Source: Alteromonadaceae bacterium XY-R5 (GTDB taxonomy: Bacteria; Pseudomonadota; Gammaproteobacteria; Enterobacterales; Alteromonadaceae). From it: a stretch of DNA of 64,000 nucleotides. The position numbers were made by a program, and so were the translations under genes. Positions 15,472 through 24,848 of the stretch are shown here, piece by piece. The DNA is taken from positions 372,001-436,000 of the forward strand of contig LXWE01000001.1 in assembly GCA_001660395.1 (NCBI GenBank). Reading direction: 5' to 3'. Every line of letters starts with the position of its first letter. Positions within the stretch are counted from its first letter, which is position 1. A model generated the notes under the pieces. That model ran no database searches. It saw only the letters and a program-made list of their open reading frames with translations, and was not told where the DNA came from.

Positions 15472-15554
15472 TCCGCTTTTATGTCCCGGAGCCTGATCTT
15501 AGCAGGCTCCAAATCAATCTCATCAACTCTCTACAAGCCCATGAATTAAAAGGC

Positions 15555-15568
15555 TGAAATCGTTTACA
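15555..15568. promoter_or_regulatory. Predicted LacI-type operator upstream of the lacI-family gene
   Basis: TGAAATCGTTTACA differs at two positions from the perfect palindrome TGAAAACGTTTTCA found upstream of the TonB-dependent receptor. Its position about 40 bases before the regulator start suggests autoregulation. Confidence 0.6.
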
Positions 15569-15605
15569 TCAACAGGCTTTTTCGCTAAGGTTTAAGCATT
15601 CATTT

Positions 15606-16640
15606 TTGCACCAGAGTATTGCTTTGACTAAACCCGGAATCAAAGATATTGCCCGCCTGTCTGGCGTATCTCCCGCGACTGTATCCCGTGTATTACGCAA
15701 TCCCGGATTAGTCAGCGAAGACACCCGTACCCGGGTGATGGCAGCCATCGACAAAGCGGGCTATAAACCCAATCGCTTCGGCGCCAGCCTGCGCACCCAA
15801 AAAAGCGGCAACATCATGGTGGTGATCCCGGATATTACCAATCAGGTCAACGCTGGTATTATTCGCGCCATCGAAAGTGAAGCCCAAAAAGCCGGTTATT
15901 GTATTTTACTTGGCGACACTCAGGGTAAACCGGAGCGGGAACAGCATTACGCAGATATGGTAAACAGTGGCCAGGCCGACGGCATCCTGCTGTTTACCGC
16001 CAATTTGCCCTTTAGCCTGGATCACTCCCGCCCATTACTCGGCCAGTTGCCACCTTTGGTCAATGCCAACGAAGCCAACGAGTACGATGAAATCTATAAG
16101 GTAGTCATAGACAACCGCGCCGGTGCCCAGGCCGCCATGGAACATTTACTCGAACTCGGTCATACCCGGATTGCCGCGGTATTAGGTCCGCTGGAAACCC
16201 CGACCTCGCGCGAGCGCTTAGCTGGTTATCGTCAGGCGTTAGAACATGCCAACATTGAAATCGATGAAGAGCTGATTATTCCCGGTGATTACGGTACCGA
16301 GTCTGGCCGCTTAGCGATGGAAAAGCTGTTAAAACTGCGCCACCGCCCCACTGCGGTGTTTTGTTTCAGTGACGATATGGCCATAGGTGCGGTCAGCGTG
16401 TTGCATCAGTATGGCTTTGCTATTCCTGGCGACATGTCAGTGATGGGCTTCGATGACATTCGTTATGCCACCCTGCTCTCACCGGCCTTAACCACAGTGC
16501 ATCAACCGCTGGAAGAAATCGGCAAAGCATCCATGCAGTTGCTGCTACAACAACTTAAAGGTGAAGAGCCGGAACAGCGTTATATCGTCCAGCCATTTTC
16601 GCTGGTGATACGCCAAAGTACCGGCCCTGTGCCCCGATAG
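15606..16640 (+). CDS. LacI-family transcriptional regulator of the adjacent sugar locus
   Basis: The protein has a LacI helix-turn-helix at the N-terminus (IKDIARLSGVSPATVSRVLRNP, about 12-33), the hinge, and a periplasmic-binding-protein-like effector domain ending with QRYIVQPFSLVIRQST. No ATG is available: the start is the TTG at 15606 or a second TTG at 15624, and the second has a better-spaced AGAG. It is convergent with the cellobiose phosphorylase gene. Three matching palindromes, before this gene and before the symporter and the receptor, make it the likely local repressor. By family, a sugar or sugar phosphate is the expected effector; cellobiose or a breakdown product is my inference. 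Confidence 0.92.
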   Translation: MHQSIALTKPGIKDIARLSGVSPATVSRVLRNPGLVSEDTRTRVMAAIDKAGYKPNRFGASLRTQKSGNIMVVIPDITNQVNAGIIRAIESEAQKAGYCILLGDTQGKPEREQHYADMVNSGQADGILLFTANLPFSLDHSRPLLGQLPPLVNANEANEYDEIYKVVIDNRAGAQAAMEHLLELGHTRIAAVLGPLETPTSRERLAGYRQALEHANIEIDEELIIPGDYGTESGRLAMEKLLKLRHRPTAVFCFSDDMAIGAVSVLHQYGFAIPGDMSVMGFDDIRYATLLSPALTTVHQPLEEIGKASMQLLLQQLKGEEPEQRYIVQPFSLVIRQSTGPVPR

Positions 16641-16658
16641 GCTTCAAAAATCAAAAAT

Positions 16659-16690
16659 CCACCGCAATCAGAGGTGGCTTTTTTGTTTGT
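16659..16690 (+). terminator. Intrinsic terminator after the lacI-family gene
   Basis: A short CCACC/GGTGG stem with a 9-base loop is followed by CTTTTTTGTTT. It lies in the gap between two convergent genes. Confidence 0.6.
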
Positions 16691-16714
16691 CAGGGGAGTC
16701 TTCCTTCCCCTAAT

Positions 16715-19162
16715 TTAAACGGCAACCAGTGTGGCTTCGACCTGATGTTCGCCGCACCAGAGGCTGGCGTCAATCAAATCCCCTTCAACGGCATTGCCAT
16801 CAATTTTCAGCGCAACCTTACCACGACTTAATCCATCCGGATTAAGTACACGAATATGGAACACCGCCCCGCGGAAATGACGCACCACCTCCAGTTTATC
16901 CCACTCTGGTAACAAACAGGGCTGGATGCGCAGGCCATCATAGTCAGGTTTAATCCCCAGAATATACTGACTGGCGGCATAGAAACACCAGGCAGCGGTA
17001 CCGGTAAGCCAGGAGTTTTTGGCCTGTCCGGGCGTTGCAGCATCTTTACCCGCAATCATCTGGCTGTAGGCATAAGGCTCGGTTTTATGCAGACCCTGAA
17101 TCTCCTGCAGATAGGCTGGCGTGATCTTGGCAAAATAGTCAAATGCTTGCTGTCCTCGGCCTAACATAGCCTCAGCAATCATCATCCAGGGGTTGTTGTG
17201 GCAGAAAATACCGGCATTTTCTTTGTACCCAGGCGGGTAAGAGGTAATTTCGCCGAGGTACTTGTTGTAGCCGCTAAAGGCCGGCTGCTGTAACACGATA
17301 CCGTAATCACAGGCCAAATGGGTTTGAACCGCCTCCAGAGCCTGCATAGCTCTGCCATCGTCTTTACCAATGCCGGCCATAATGCAAAAACCCTGGGATT
17401 CGATAAAGATCTTACCTTCGGCATTTTCATGGCTGCCTACCTTCTGACCGTTGGCATCGTAAGCGCGTAAGAACCACTCGCCGTCCCAGCCATGCTGATC
17501 AACGGCAGCCACCATCTCACGCACATGCTGATCCGCTTCTGCCGCCAGTGCTGTCTCCCCCACCATTTCACACAGCTGAGCAAACTCTTTGCCGTACAAC
17601 ACAAACTGACCGGCAATCATTAACGACTCAGCCACGTCCGAATTACCGCGCTGGGTGGTTTGATACGACTCATTCGGATCTTCAGAAAAGCAGTTTAAGT
17701 TCAGGCAGTCATTCCAGTCAGCGCGGCCAATCAGGGGCAGGCCATGGGGGCCACGGTGATTCACCACATGAAAAAAGGCCCGGCGCAAATGCTCAAAATG
17801 GCTATATAAAGATGCATCATCGTCGAAAGGCAACTGGGCTTCGAGAATGCTTATATCACCGGTTTCCTTGATGTAATTGGCCGTTGAAAGCACCATCCAC
17901 ATAGGATCATCATTGAAATTTCCGCCAATATTGGCATTGCCCTTTTTGGTCAGTGGCTGATACTGATGGAACGCCGAACCATCGGCCTTTTGCGTGGCGG
18001 ATAAGTCCAGGATCCGTTCCCGCACTCTGTCTGGCACCATATGCGCAAAGCCAATGGTATCCTGATTCGAATCCCGAAAGCCCATGCCGCGGCCAATACC
18101 CGACTCATAGAAAGATGCGCTGCGCGACAGGTTAAAGGTCACCATATTCTGGTACTGATTCCAGATATTCAGGGAGCGGTCAAAACGCGGATCCGGTGAA
18201 CTGACCTGGAACTTACTCAGCAAATTATCCCAATAGCTGTTCAATTCCGCCAGGGCTGCCCCAGCCTTGTCGCTGGTATCAAATTTCGCCAGCAACTGCT
18301 GCGCCGGTTGCTTGTTGATCACGCCGGGCGCCTGCCATTTTTCCGCTTTTGGCACCTCCACATACCCCAACACAAAGACCAGAGTCTTGCTTTCACCGAC
18401 GGCCAGTTGTAAGTCCAGGCGATGGGATGCGATAGGCGACCAGCCATGGGCGATAGAATTAGAGGCTTCCGGCTGTGTCAGTGCCTGAGGATTATCAAAG
18501 CCCCGATAGGGCCCCAAAAATGCCTCCCGGTCGGTTTCAAAGCCGCTGATGGGATGGTTAACGCTATAAAACGCATAATGATTGCGACGCTCACGGTATT
18601 CGGTTTTGTGGTACAGGGTGCTGCCCTGCACTTCGACTTCGCCGGTCGACAGATTGCGCTGAAAATTGGTGTTATCGTCTTCGGCATTCCACAAACACCA
18701 TTCCAGCAGCGAATGCAGGGTCACGTCCTGGCTTATCTGGGTCTGGTTGGTCAGGGTCAGCATATACACTTCTGCGGTTTCGCCCAGCGGCACAAAACAG
18801 GTCACCTCGGAACGAATCCCCACCTTCTGTGCGATTAAGCGGCTGTAGCCCATACCGTGGCGACATTCATAGTGATCCAATGGCGTATTCATCGGCCGTC
18901 CGCCCGCAGACCAGGCCTGTCCCTGAGACTGCAGATAGAAATAACGACCACCGTTATCCACCGGTACACTGTTGTAGCGATAGCGGGTTAAACGACGGAA
19001 TTTCGGATCCCGATAGAAGCAATAGCCGCCCCCCGTGTTAGAAATCAGGCCATAAAAGCCATCATTACCCAAAAAGTTAATCCATGGCGACGGTGTGTAC
19101 GGCGTAGTGATCACATACTCTTTGTTGGCGTCATCAAAATAACCAAATTGTTCAGTTTTCAT
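16715..19162 (-). CDS. Cellobiose phosphorylase (GH94)
   Basis: The enzyme splits cellobiose with phosphate to glucose 1-phosphate and glucose in the cytoplasm, saving one ATP. The 815-residue length and many segments match clostridial-type cellobiose phosphorylases: FGYFDDANKEYVIT at the start, SNTGGGYCFYRD, YECRHGMGYS, FCLWNA-type ECLWNAEDD, the GIGRGMGFRDSNQD loop, and GLPLIGRADWNDCLNLNCF (about 475-492), which holds the general-acid Asp of GH94. No signal peptide is present. It lies 9 bases downstream of the symporter gene, so transport and phosphorolysis are co-transcribed. Close relatives act on other beta-glucosides (cellodextrin, laminaribiose), so the exact substrate is an inference. 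Confidence 0.93.
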   Translation of the reverse strand: MKTEQFGYFDDANKEYVITTPYTPSPWINFLGNDGFYGLISNTGGGYCFYRDPKFRRLTRYRYNSVPVDNGGRYFYLQSQGQAWSAGGRPMNTPLDHYECRHGMGYSRLIAQKVGIRSEVTCFVPLGETAEVYMLTLTNQTQISQDVTLHSLLEWCLWNAEDDNTNFQRNLSTGEVEVQGSTLYHKTEYRERRNHYAFYSVNHPISGFETDREAFLGPYRGFDNPQALTQPEASNSIAHGWSPIASHRLDLQLAVGESKTLVFVLGYVEVPKAEKWQAPGVINKQPAQQLLAKFDTSDKAGAALAELNSYWDNLLSKFQVSSPDPRFDRSLNIWNQYQNMVTFNLSRSASFYESGIGRGMGFRDSNQDTIGFAHMVPDRVRERILDLSATQKADGSAFHQYQPLTKKGNANIGGNFNDDPMWMVLSTANYIKETGDISILEAQLPFDDDASLYSHFEHLRRAFFHVVNHRGPHGLPLIGRADWNDCLNLNCFSEDPNESYQTTQRGNSDVAESLMIAGQFVLYGKEFAQLCEMVGETALAAEADQHVREMVAAVDQHGWDGEWFLRAYDANGQKVGSHENAEGKIFIESQGFCIMAGIGKDDGRAMQALEAVQTHLACDYGIVLQQPAFSGYNKYLGEITSYPPGYKENAGIFCHNNPWMMIAEAMLGRGQQAFDYFAKITPAYLQEIQGLHKTEPYAYSQMIAGKDAATPGQAKNSWLTGTAAWCFYAASQYILGIKPDYDGLRIQPCLLPEWDKLEVVRHFRGAVFHIRVLNPDGLSRGKVALKIDGNAVEGDLIDASLWCGEHQVEATLVAV

Positions 19163-19171
19163 AATCGTCTT

Positions 19172-21025
19172 TTAATCCGTGAGTTTGTCGTACCAGTTTT
19201 TCTTCAGTGCAATTCCACTGGCAGCCAATACCACCAGAGTCAGTGCACTGTCCTGCCATTGCTGAAAAACGATGAATATAGGAAGGGCCACCAGGCTGGT
19301 CTGGCAAATTACGCCTACCAGCACGTTAACCATGTCGCGTTTGAAATGGGGATTGGCGATAAAATCCGGGTGTTCAGCCTCAACTTTGCGTCGAATCGGC
19401 CCCCAAAATCCCCACGGGTTGGTCTTGCGATAAAAGGCTTTGATCACCTCTTCGTCTTCAGGCGCAGTGCACAGGCTGACGACTACCGACGCCAGGCCTG
19501 AAATCAGCAGTAATAGCGGGAAGACATAGAGCGGCACTATGTCGCCACTCAGGGCAGGCAACAGCCAGCTAACCACGGGCGGCAAAACTAGGGCGCAGAC
19601 AATGCCGCTTAACATGCCCCAGAAAAAGCCCTGACCATTGAGTCGCCACCAGTACCATTTGAGGACATTAGCAGCGGTATAGCCGCCCCATAACCCGGAT
19701 ACCAGCCACTGCAACACGCTGTTGATGCTTTGCACATACAAACCAATAAAGGTGGAAATCACCACTACCGCCACAGAGGTGATATAGCTGGCCTTGATCA
19801 GGGTGGGATTATCGGCCTGAGGATTGATGTAACGCTTGTAAATATCGTTCACCAGATAGGCGGGGGCAGCATTGACCGTCGAGGCGAATGTCGACATAAA
19901 GGCCGCAATCAGCCCTGCCAGTAACATGCCCATAATGCCCACCGGCGCAAAGTTTAAAATGGCGCTGGGAAGGATATTTTCAAAATCCAGCTTACCACCC
20001 ACCAGCAAATCCAGCTGGTCGTAATACACCACCGCCAGCACGGTGAACCCGGCAATCATAAAGTAACGAATCGGCATCAGGGCAATGGACACAAAGCCAC
20101 TCATCAGCGCCCCTTCTCTGGGGGTGCGGGTCGCCAGAATCTTTTGCATATCGTAATTTGGTGCCGGGCCTGCGGCGCTGACCAAGACGCCTTTAAACAG
20201 CATCATCATCACAAAAATGCTAAACAGGCTGTACCCGTCCGACAGGATCTTATCGTTCACTTCGGCGATTTTGTCCTGCCAATCCAGTTCCAGACTCCAG
20301 CCAAAGAAGGGATCAAACCAGCCCGCCGGCACCGCCGCATGTAACGTCTCAGGTGAGACCTGCGTCATAGCAATGATACCGATGGCCAGTGCGGCAAAGG
20401 TCATAATTGAGAACTGCAGCACATCGGCCCAGACAATACTCATCATGCCGCCCATCATCACGTAAAAGGTCGCTACGGCAGTGAAGACGATGCCATAGAA
20501 GTGCGGCACGTATTCAGCAGAAAGACTGAATGGCAGATACGGCGAGACGGCTTCCCAGGGAATAAAAATTTCGATGAACTTACCCACGCCGACAAAGCCA
20601 TAGGCCAGAAAACCCAGCACACTGATCACCGCAAAGATCACCACTATCAGATGAGACAAACGCCCGCCGCTGTCATCACCAAAGCGGGTGCGGATCCATT
20701 CAGCCCCAGTCAGCACATCTGAGCGGCGTAACCAGGTCGACAGGTACACCATCAGTATGACCTGATTGAACACAGGCCACAGCCAGGGGATCCAAATGCT
20801 TTTCATGCCATAAACAAAGCACAGGGTCACCAGCCACATGGTGCCGGAGATATCGAACATGCCAGAGGCATTAGACAGCCCCAGCATGTACCAGGGCAGG
20901 GTTTTACCGCCCTGATAGTAACTTTCCATGTTCTTACTGGCGCGCTTTTTAAGCAGCAAACCTATCGCGATAATGCCACCCAGGTAGGCCACCACTATCA
21001 GGATATCGAGTAAGGCAATTTTCAT
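19172..21025 (-). CDS. Sodium:solute symporter (SSS family), probable glycoside uptake
   Basis: This 617-residue integral membrane protein has about 14 hydrophobic segments starting with LLDILIVVAYLGGIIAIG. It has the SSS features of YYQGGKTLPWYMLGLSNASGMFDISGTMW near helix 2 and the GLIAAFMSTFASTVNAAPAYLVNDIYKRY segment, where the Ser/Thr-rich stretch fits the sodium site. It should import sugar across the inner membrane with sodium. It is the first gene of a two-gene unit with cellobiose phosphorylase, so a beta-glucoside disaccharide is the most likely cargo. It is divergent from the TonB-dependent receptor, with a predicted LacI operator upstream. Confidence 0.88.
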   Translation of the reverse strand: MKIALLDILIVVAYLGGIIAIGLLLKKRASKNMESYYQGGKTLPWYMLGLSNASGMFDISGTMWLVTLCFVYGMKSIWIPWLWPVFNQVILMVYLSTWLRRSDVLTGAEWIRTRFGDDSGGRLSHLIVVIFAVISVLGFLAYGFVGVGKFIEIFIPWEAVSPYLPFSLSAEYVPHFYGIVFTAVATFYVMMGGMMSIVWADVLQFSIMTFAALAIGIIAMTQVSPETLHAAVPAGWFDPFFGWSLELDWQDKIAEVNDKILSDGYSLFSIFVMMMLFKGVLVSAAGPAPNYDMQKILATRTPREGALMSGFVSIALMPIRYFMIAGFTVLAVVYYDQLDLLVGGKLDFENILPSAILNFAPVGIMGMLLAGLIAAFMSTFASTVNAAPAYLVNDIYKRYINPQADNPTLIKASYITSVAVVVISTFIGLYVQSINSVLQWLVSGLWGGYTAANVLKWYWWRLNGQGFFWGMLSGIVCALVLPPVVSWLLPALSGDIVPLYVFPLLLLISGLASVVVSLCTAPEDEEVIKAFYRKTNPWGFWGPIRRKVEAEHPDFIANPHFKRDMVNVLVGVICQTSLVALPIFIVFQQWQDSALTLVVLAASGIALKKNWYDKLTD

Positions 21026-21199
21026 TGTTTATTTCTCATTGGTCTCGAACACCACTGCCTGCCTGAAAATTTTTCATAAAAATAAAAAACCAATTAAAAA
21101 CAATGCCATAAATTGCATTCGCTCTAACATTTCAGGCTCATCACTGTACCCCAGTTGGGGCATTGACCGGTTTTTAGTCGAAAACAACATAATTCACAC

Positions 21200-21213
21200 T
21201 GAAATCGTTTTCA
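21200..21213. promoter_or_regulatory. Predicted LacI-type operator (symporter/phosphorylase side)
   Basis: TGAAATCGTTTTCA has one mismatch from the perfect 14-bp palindrome and lies about 175 bases upstream of the symporter start. It matches the sites at 15555 and 21569. Confidence 0.65.
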
Positions 21214-21568
21214 ACAGAAATGTAAAAAATCCGCAAAAATAATTTCCTCAGTACACATCCAGAACAAGCAATTCAAATCTGAACATGACACTCACAAAAT
21301 GATGTCACGGCCGTACACTGCGAGTCTCACTTGTGAGAGAAACGCTAAATAACCCAAGCTCACACAAAACAACTAAATAAATGAAAAATATAAAGATTAA
21401 ATAAAAACAAAAAATTAATTACATTATTTATTTACAAATTCTTGACAAGATTCATCAGAACGAATAGCGTTTGTATAGTTTATCGACAAACACCAATCGC
21501 CTTAGCTGGCAGTGAAAACAGGTAAACTTAAGTGGCACATTAACCCGTGCTATTTTTTTGAAACGAAA

Positions 21569-21582
21569 TGAAAACGTTTTCA
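21569..21582. promoter_or_regulatory. Predicted LacI-type operator (TonB-dependent receptor side)
   Basis: TGAAAACGTTTTCA is a perfect 14-bp palindrome with the central CG typical of LacI/GalR operators. It lies about 120 bases upstream of the receptor start. Confidence 0.75.
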
Positions 21583-21704
21583 ATACCCCAGCAAACACGA
21601 TGCTGAAAGGTTGAAAACGCACGGCGACAGCCTTACAGGACGTTGACATGATCCAGCGCCCACCGAGCAAGTCGCAGCTTCAAATACAAAAAGTGGGAAC
21701 CAAT

Positions 21705-24700
21705 ATGAGAGTGAAACACAAGCAATTTGCCCGCAGCGCCTTAGCCATAGGTGTCGCGACCTGTCTGCAATCCGGTTTGGCAATGTCCCAGGAGACTCAA
21801 GCGCCAGCAGCAGACATGGAAATCATTCAGGTCAACGGCGTACGCGGCTCGCAGGTGGCCTCCATTAGTCTGAAACGGGCCGCTGATTCTGTCGTGGATG
21901 GCATTTCCGCCGAAGACATAGGTAAATTGCCGGATGTCACTATCTCCGACTCCCTGCAGCGGATCAGCGGGATTCAAATCCGTCGCTCCGCCGGTGAAGG
22001 CGCATCGGTGAATATTCGCGGCTTGCCGCAGGTGATCACTCAGCTCAACGGAGAACAATACCTGGGCGCTAATTCGGTGGTCTCTACCCAGCCGAATTTC
22101 AATGACATTCCCTCTCAACTGTTTAAAGGCGCTGAGGTATATAAGTCATCCACTGCCGATTTGGGCGCCAGCGGTATCACAGGCACAGTCAACCTGAAAA
22201 CCTATCGCCCCTTTGATTTTGATCCGGGCACCACCTTTGCCATCAATGCCGAAGCCCAGTATGGCGATGAAACCCAGCAGGTCGATCCTGTACTCAGCGG
22301 TTTAATCAACATCAACAAAGATAAGTACGGTTTCCTGCTGGCCGCCACCTATGCCAACGTTAACCTGTCTAACTCCTACAATGGCGTTAACACTAATTTA
22401 CCTGGTGATGCGGGCTGGACCAGCCAGTTTACCGATGCCCAGGTAGGACTGGCCGACATGGGCCGACGCTATATGGGCTCACAGGGCTTTGCCGCCTGGA
22501 ATCAGGAAACCGAGCGGGAAAGACTTGGGGTAAATGCATCATTCCAGGCGGAACTGGGCGAAGGCTTTACCCTGACCCTTGAAGGTTTTTATACCTCACA
22601 GGAAGAATACAACCGCAAAGTGGGCATGAGTGTGACCAACAAATGGCAGGGCAACGACTGGTTTGTGCCCACCGTCGAGTACGCCACCAATGCCTTTTAT
22701 GAAGACGACACAGGTAATCGCGAATTCTATGCCTGGACACAGGCAGAACTGGATGCCAAACGGCTGAAGTCATTCTCACAAAACGACATCTACGACTCGT
22801 CCTCTCACAACATTAACCTGCAGCTGGATTATGATAATGGCGGCGCCTTTACCGGCCAGTTCAGGGCGGTATTAGGTAAAGCCGATCGTAAAAAGCGCCA
22901 CGGCTATAACGAAGGTGACTTAACCGATGGTTCCACCACCTTAGGCCGCACCACTAACTTTGTTCCCGCGACCAAATGCACCAGCGACGATGACGTTGTA
23001 GGCGCAGAGGGCGGCTGTTTACAGGCCATCAATCCACTGGGATACAGCGAAAACCTGGATCTGACCTATGACACCACGGGTGAACACCCTACCTGGAGCG
23101 GTTTCGATCGACAAATTGATGGCGGACTGGGTGCCGGACATACCCTCGCCGATTACATGGCGAATCTGGATAGTTATAACGTCGGTGCCTTTTCCTCTGA
23201 AAACAACGAAAATGCCGAGGGCGACTTTAAAGCCTTTAGTCTCAAGGGTAACTACGCCTTCAGCGACGGCTTTATTACCAGTGTCGATGCCGGTGTGCGC
23301 TTAAGTAACCGCAGTGCCAGCTTTGAGCGCTATAACCTGTTCTCCCCTGTTGCCAGCGGTGCCTGCGAAGCCCAGTGGAAAGCCACAGACGTGCTGTTAG
23401 AAGCCAACGACTGTAGCGATGGCGAACTGGTGGATGGCGTATTCACCCCTTACGCAGCGCTGGAACATGTGGCTCTGGATGCCTATAGCAAGGTCAAATA
23501 TGTAACCGATTTTGGTCCGGTAAACGGCATTCCCGGTATTTGGGCAGTCGACCCGACAGCCTATGATGATCCCGAAGCCTTCCATAACCGTGTATTCGGC
23601 GCTACCAGCAAACATATTCTGCCCGGCTCCAGCTTTGACGTCGATATGGATGAACTGAGCTTCTTCCTGCAGGCCAACTTTGAAGGGCTGGATGGCAAAC
23701 TTACCGGTAACCTTGGGTTACGGGTGATTGAAACCGACCTGAACGTCAAACAAAACATTGCCGGTAACAGCAAACCCTTCGGCAATACGGCCTATGACAC
23801 AGGTGATTTGATTACCAAGCGCAGCTATACCGATGTGCTGCCGGCCCTGAATCTGGCCTATGAGCTAGGTGAAGATGTGGTGATGCGTTTTGCGTACACA
23901 GAAAACATGACCCCGCTGGATCTGAATAAGTACGGCGAGGGCTTAACCTTAAATACCGCACTGGATTCCAACAGTGGCAGCCCAACGTTTGGTCAGTTTA
24001 TTGTGACCTACGGCACCCTTGCCGGTAACCCGGAGCTGGATCCCTGGCGCTCAACTAACTATGACCTGTCACTGGAGTGGTATCTGGGTGAAGCCAGTAT
24101 GCTCAGCGCCGGTCTGTTTAAAATCGATATCGAGAGCTTTACCACTGGCGTCACTATCAGCATGCCGCAGCCGGATGCTGACGGCGTGATCCGTCGCAAC
24201 GCCGACATCAGCACCTTAGTCCAGGGCGAAGGCGGCAGCCTTGAAGGCATTGAGTTAGGGGCAAAACTGGCCTTTGATGATCTGTTCGGCAGCGATAGCT
24301 TAGTGTCCAACTTCGGTGTTGACGCCAACTACACTTACTCGCCCAGCGAGAGTTCGGCCAAAGACATTTATGGTGACGACAATATGTTCCCGGATAACTC
24401 AGAGCATCAGTTCAACCTGATTGGCTGGTATCAGGCCGATAAATGGCAGGCACGTATCGCCTACAACTATCGCAGCGAACGTTTAGCCGCAGAAAAGGCC
24501 GCCGGTAATGGTGTGCTGAACCTGTATCAAACCGCCACTACCTACGTGGATGCCTCAGTCAGTTACGACATTAACGAGGATCTGACGGTATACCTGAACG
24601 GCTCTAACATCACCGGCGAATTTGAAGATTACTATGCCGAATTTAAACAGCAGTATGCCTTCCAGAATTATTATGAAGCCCGCTACACCCTTGGGGTACG

Positions 24701-24713
24701 CGCCAAGTTCTAA
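21705..24713 (+). CDS. TonB-dependent receptor, probable oligosaccharide uptake
   Basis: This is a large outer-membrane receptor of about 1002 residues from the ATG at 21705, which follows a GGGA ribosome-binding site. An upstream in-frame ATG at 21648 would add 19 polar residues before the signal peptide (ARSALAIGVATCLQSGLAMS). The plug domain shows DSVVDGISAEDIGKLPDVTISDSLQRISGIQI and GEGASVNIRGLPQ; the barrel ends in the terminal aromatic strand YEARYTLGVRAKF. This subfamily is common in carbohydrate loci of Alteromonadales and Caulobacterales. With the symporter and phosphorylase it would form a complete outer- and inner-membrane uptake route for cello-oligosaccharides or related glucans. 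Confidence 0.93.
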   Translation: MRVKHKQFARSALAIGVATCLQSGLAMSQETQAPAADMEIIQVNGVRGSQVASISLKRAADSVVDGISAEDIGKLPDVTISDSLQRISGIQIRRSAGEGASVNIRGLPQVITQLNGEQYLGANSVVSTQPNFNDIPSQLFKGAEVYKSSTADLGASGITGTVNLKTYRPFDFDPGTTFAINAEAQYGDETQQVDPVLSGLININKDKYGFLLAATYANVNLSNSYNGVNTNLPGDAGWTSQFTDAQVGLADMGRRYMGSQGFAAWNQETERERLGVNASFQAELGEGFTLTLEGFYTSQEEYNRKVGMSVTNKWQGNDWFVPTVEYATNAFYEDDTGNREFYAWTQAELDAKRLKSFSQNDIYDSSSHNINLQLDYDNGGAFTGQFRAVLGKADRKKRHGYNEGDLTDGSTTLGRTTNFVPATKCTSDDDVVGAEGGCLQAINPLGYSENLDLTYDTTGEHPTWSGFDRQIDGGLGAGHTLADYMANLDSYNVGAFSSENNENAEGDFKAFSLKGNYAFSDGFITSVDAGVRLSNRSASFERYNLFSPVASGACEAQWKATDVLLEANDCSDGELVDGVFTPYAALEHVALDAYSKVKYVTDFGPVNGIPGIWAVDPTAYDDPEAFHNRVFGATSKHILPGSSFDVDMDELSFFLQANFEGLDGKLTGNLGLRVIETDLNVKQNIAGNSKPFGNTAYDTGDLITKRSYTDVLPALNLAYELGEDVVMRFAYTENMTPLDLNKYGEGLTLNTALDSNSGSPTFGQFIVTYGTLAGNPELDPWRSTNYDLSLEWYLGEASMLSAGLFKIDIESFTTGVTISMPQPDADGVIRRNADISTLVQGEGGSLEGIELGAKLAFDDLFGSDSLVSNFGVDANYTYSPSESSAKDIYGDDNMFPDNSEHQFNLIGWYQADKWQARIAYNYRSERLAAEKAAGNGVLNLYQTATTYVDASVSYDINEDLTVYLNGSNITGEFEDYYAEFKQQYAFQNYYEARYTLGVRAKF

Positions 24714-24733
24714 TTCCGGCCCTAAGTCCCGTG

Positions 24734-24773
24734 GCCCCGACTGTCTGCTTTACAGATAGCTCGGGGCTTTTTT
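24734..24773 (+). terminator. Intrinsic terminator after the TonB-dependent receptor
   Basis: GCCCCGA (24734-24740) pairs with TCGGGGC (24761-24767), extended by an inner CTGTCTG/CAGATAG pairing, and is followed by a TTTTTT run. It separates the receptor from the halogenase unless there is read-through. Confidence 0.8.
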
Positions 24774-24848
24774 GTCGCCTCAGGTAGGCACCAGCGACTA
24801 ACCAAGGTAGAGTAACAAGTTGTTAACAGCGTTAAGGAAAATAATCAG

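Larger units (their letters stand above)
21026..21704. promoter_or_regulatory. Divergent regulatory region between symporter and receptor genes
   Basis: This 679-base AT-rich gap holds no convincing gene. It contains two palindromes of the TGAAAACGTTTTCA type, one near each gene, an inverted repeat TCTCAC-TT-GTGAGA at 21325-21338, and a perfect TTGACA at 21442-21447. The latter lacks a good -10 at 17 bases; a TATAGT at 21474-21479 is too far away to pair with it. The long leader before the receptor start could hold further control. Confidence 0.6.

Noticed and set aside
18422-18838. Plus-strand frame opposite cellobiose phosphorylase
   Set aside because: No ribosome site and no domain; the opposite strand encodes a well-conserved enzyme.
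21442-21479. TTGACA with TATAGT as a receptor promoter
   Set aside because: The two boxes are 26 bases apart, too far for a normal promoter; kept only as a note in the regulatory region.
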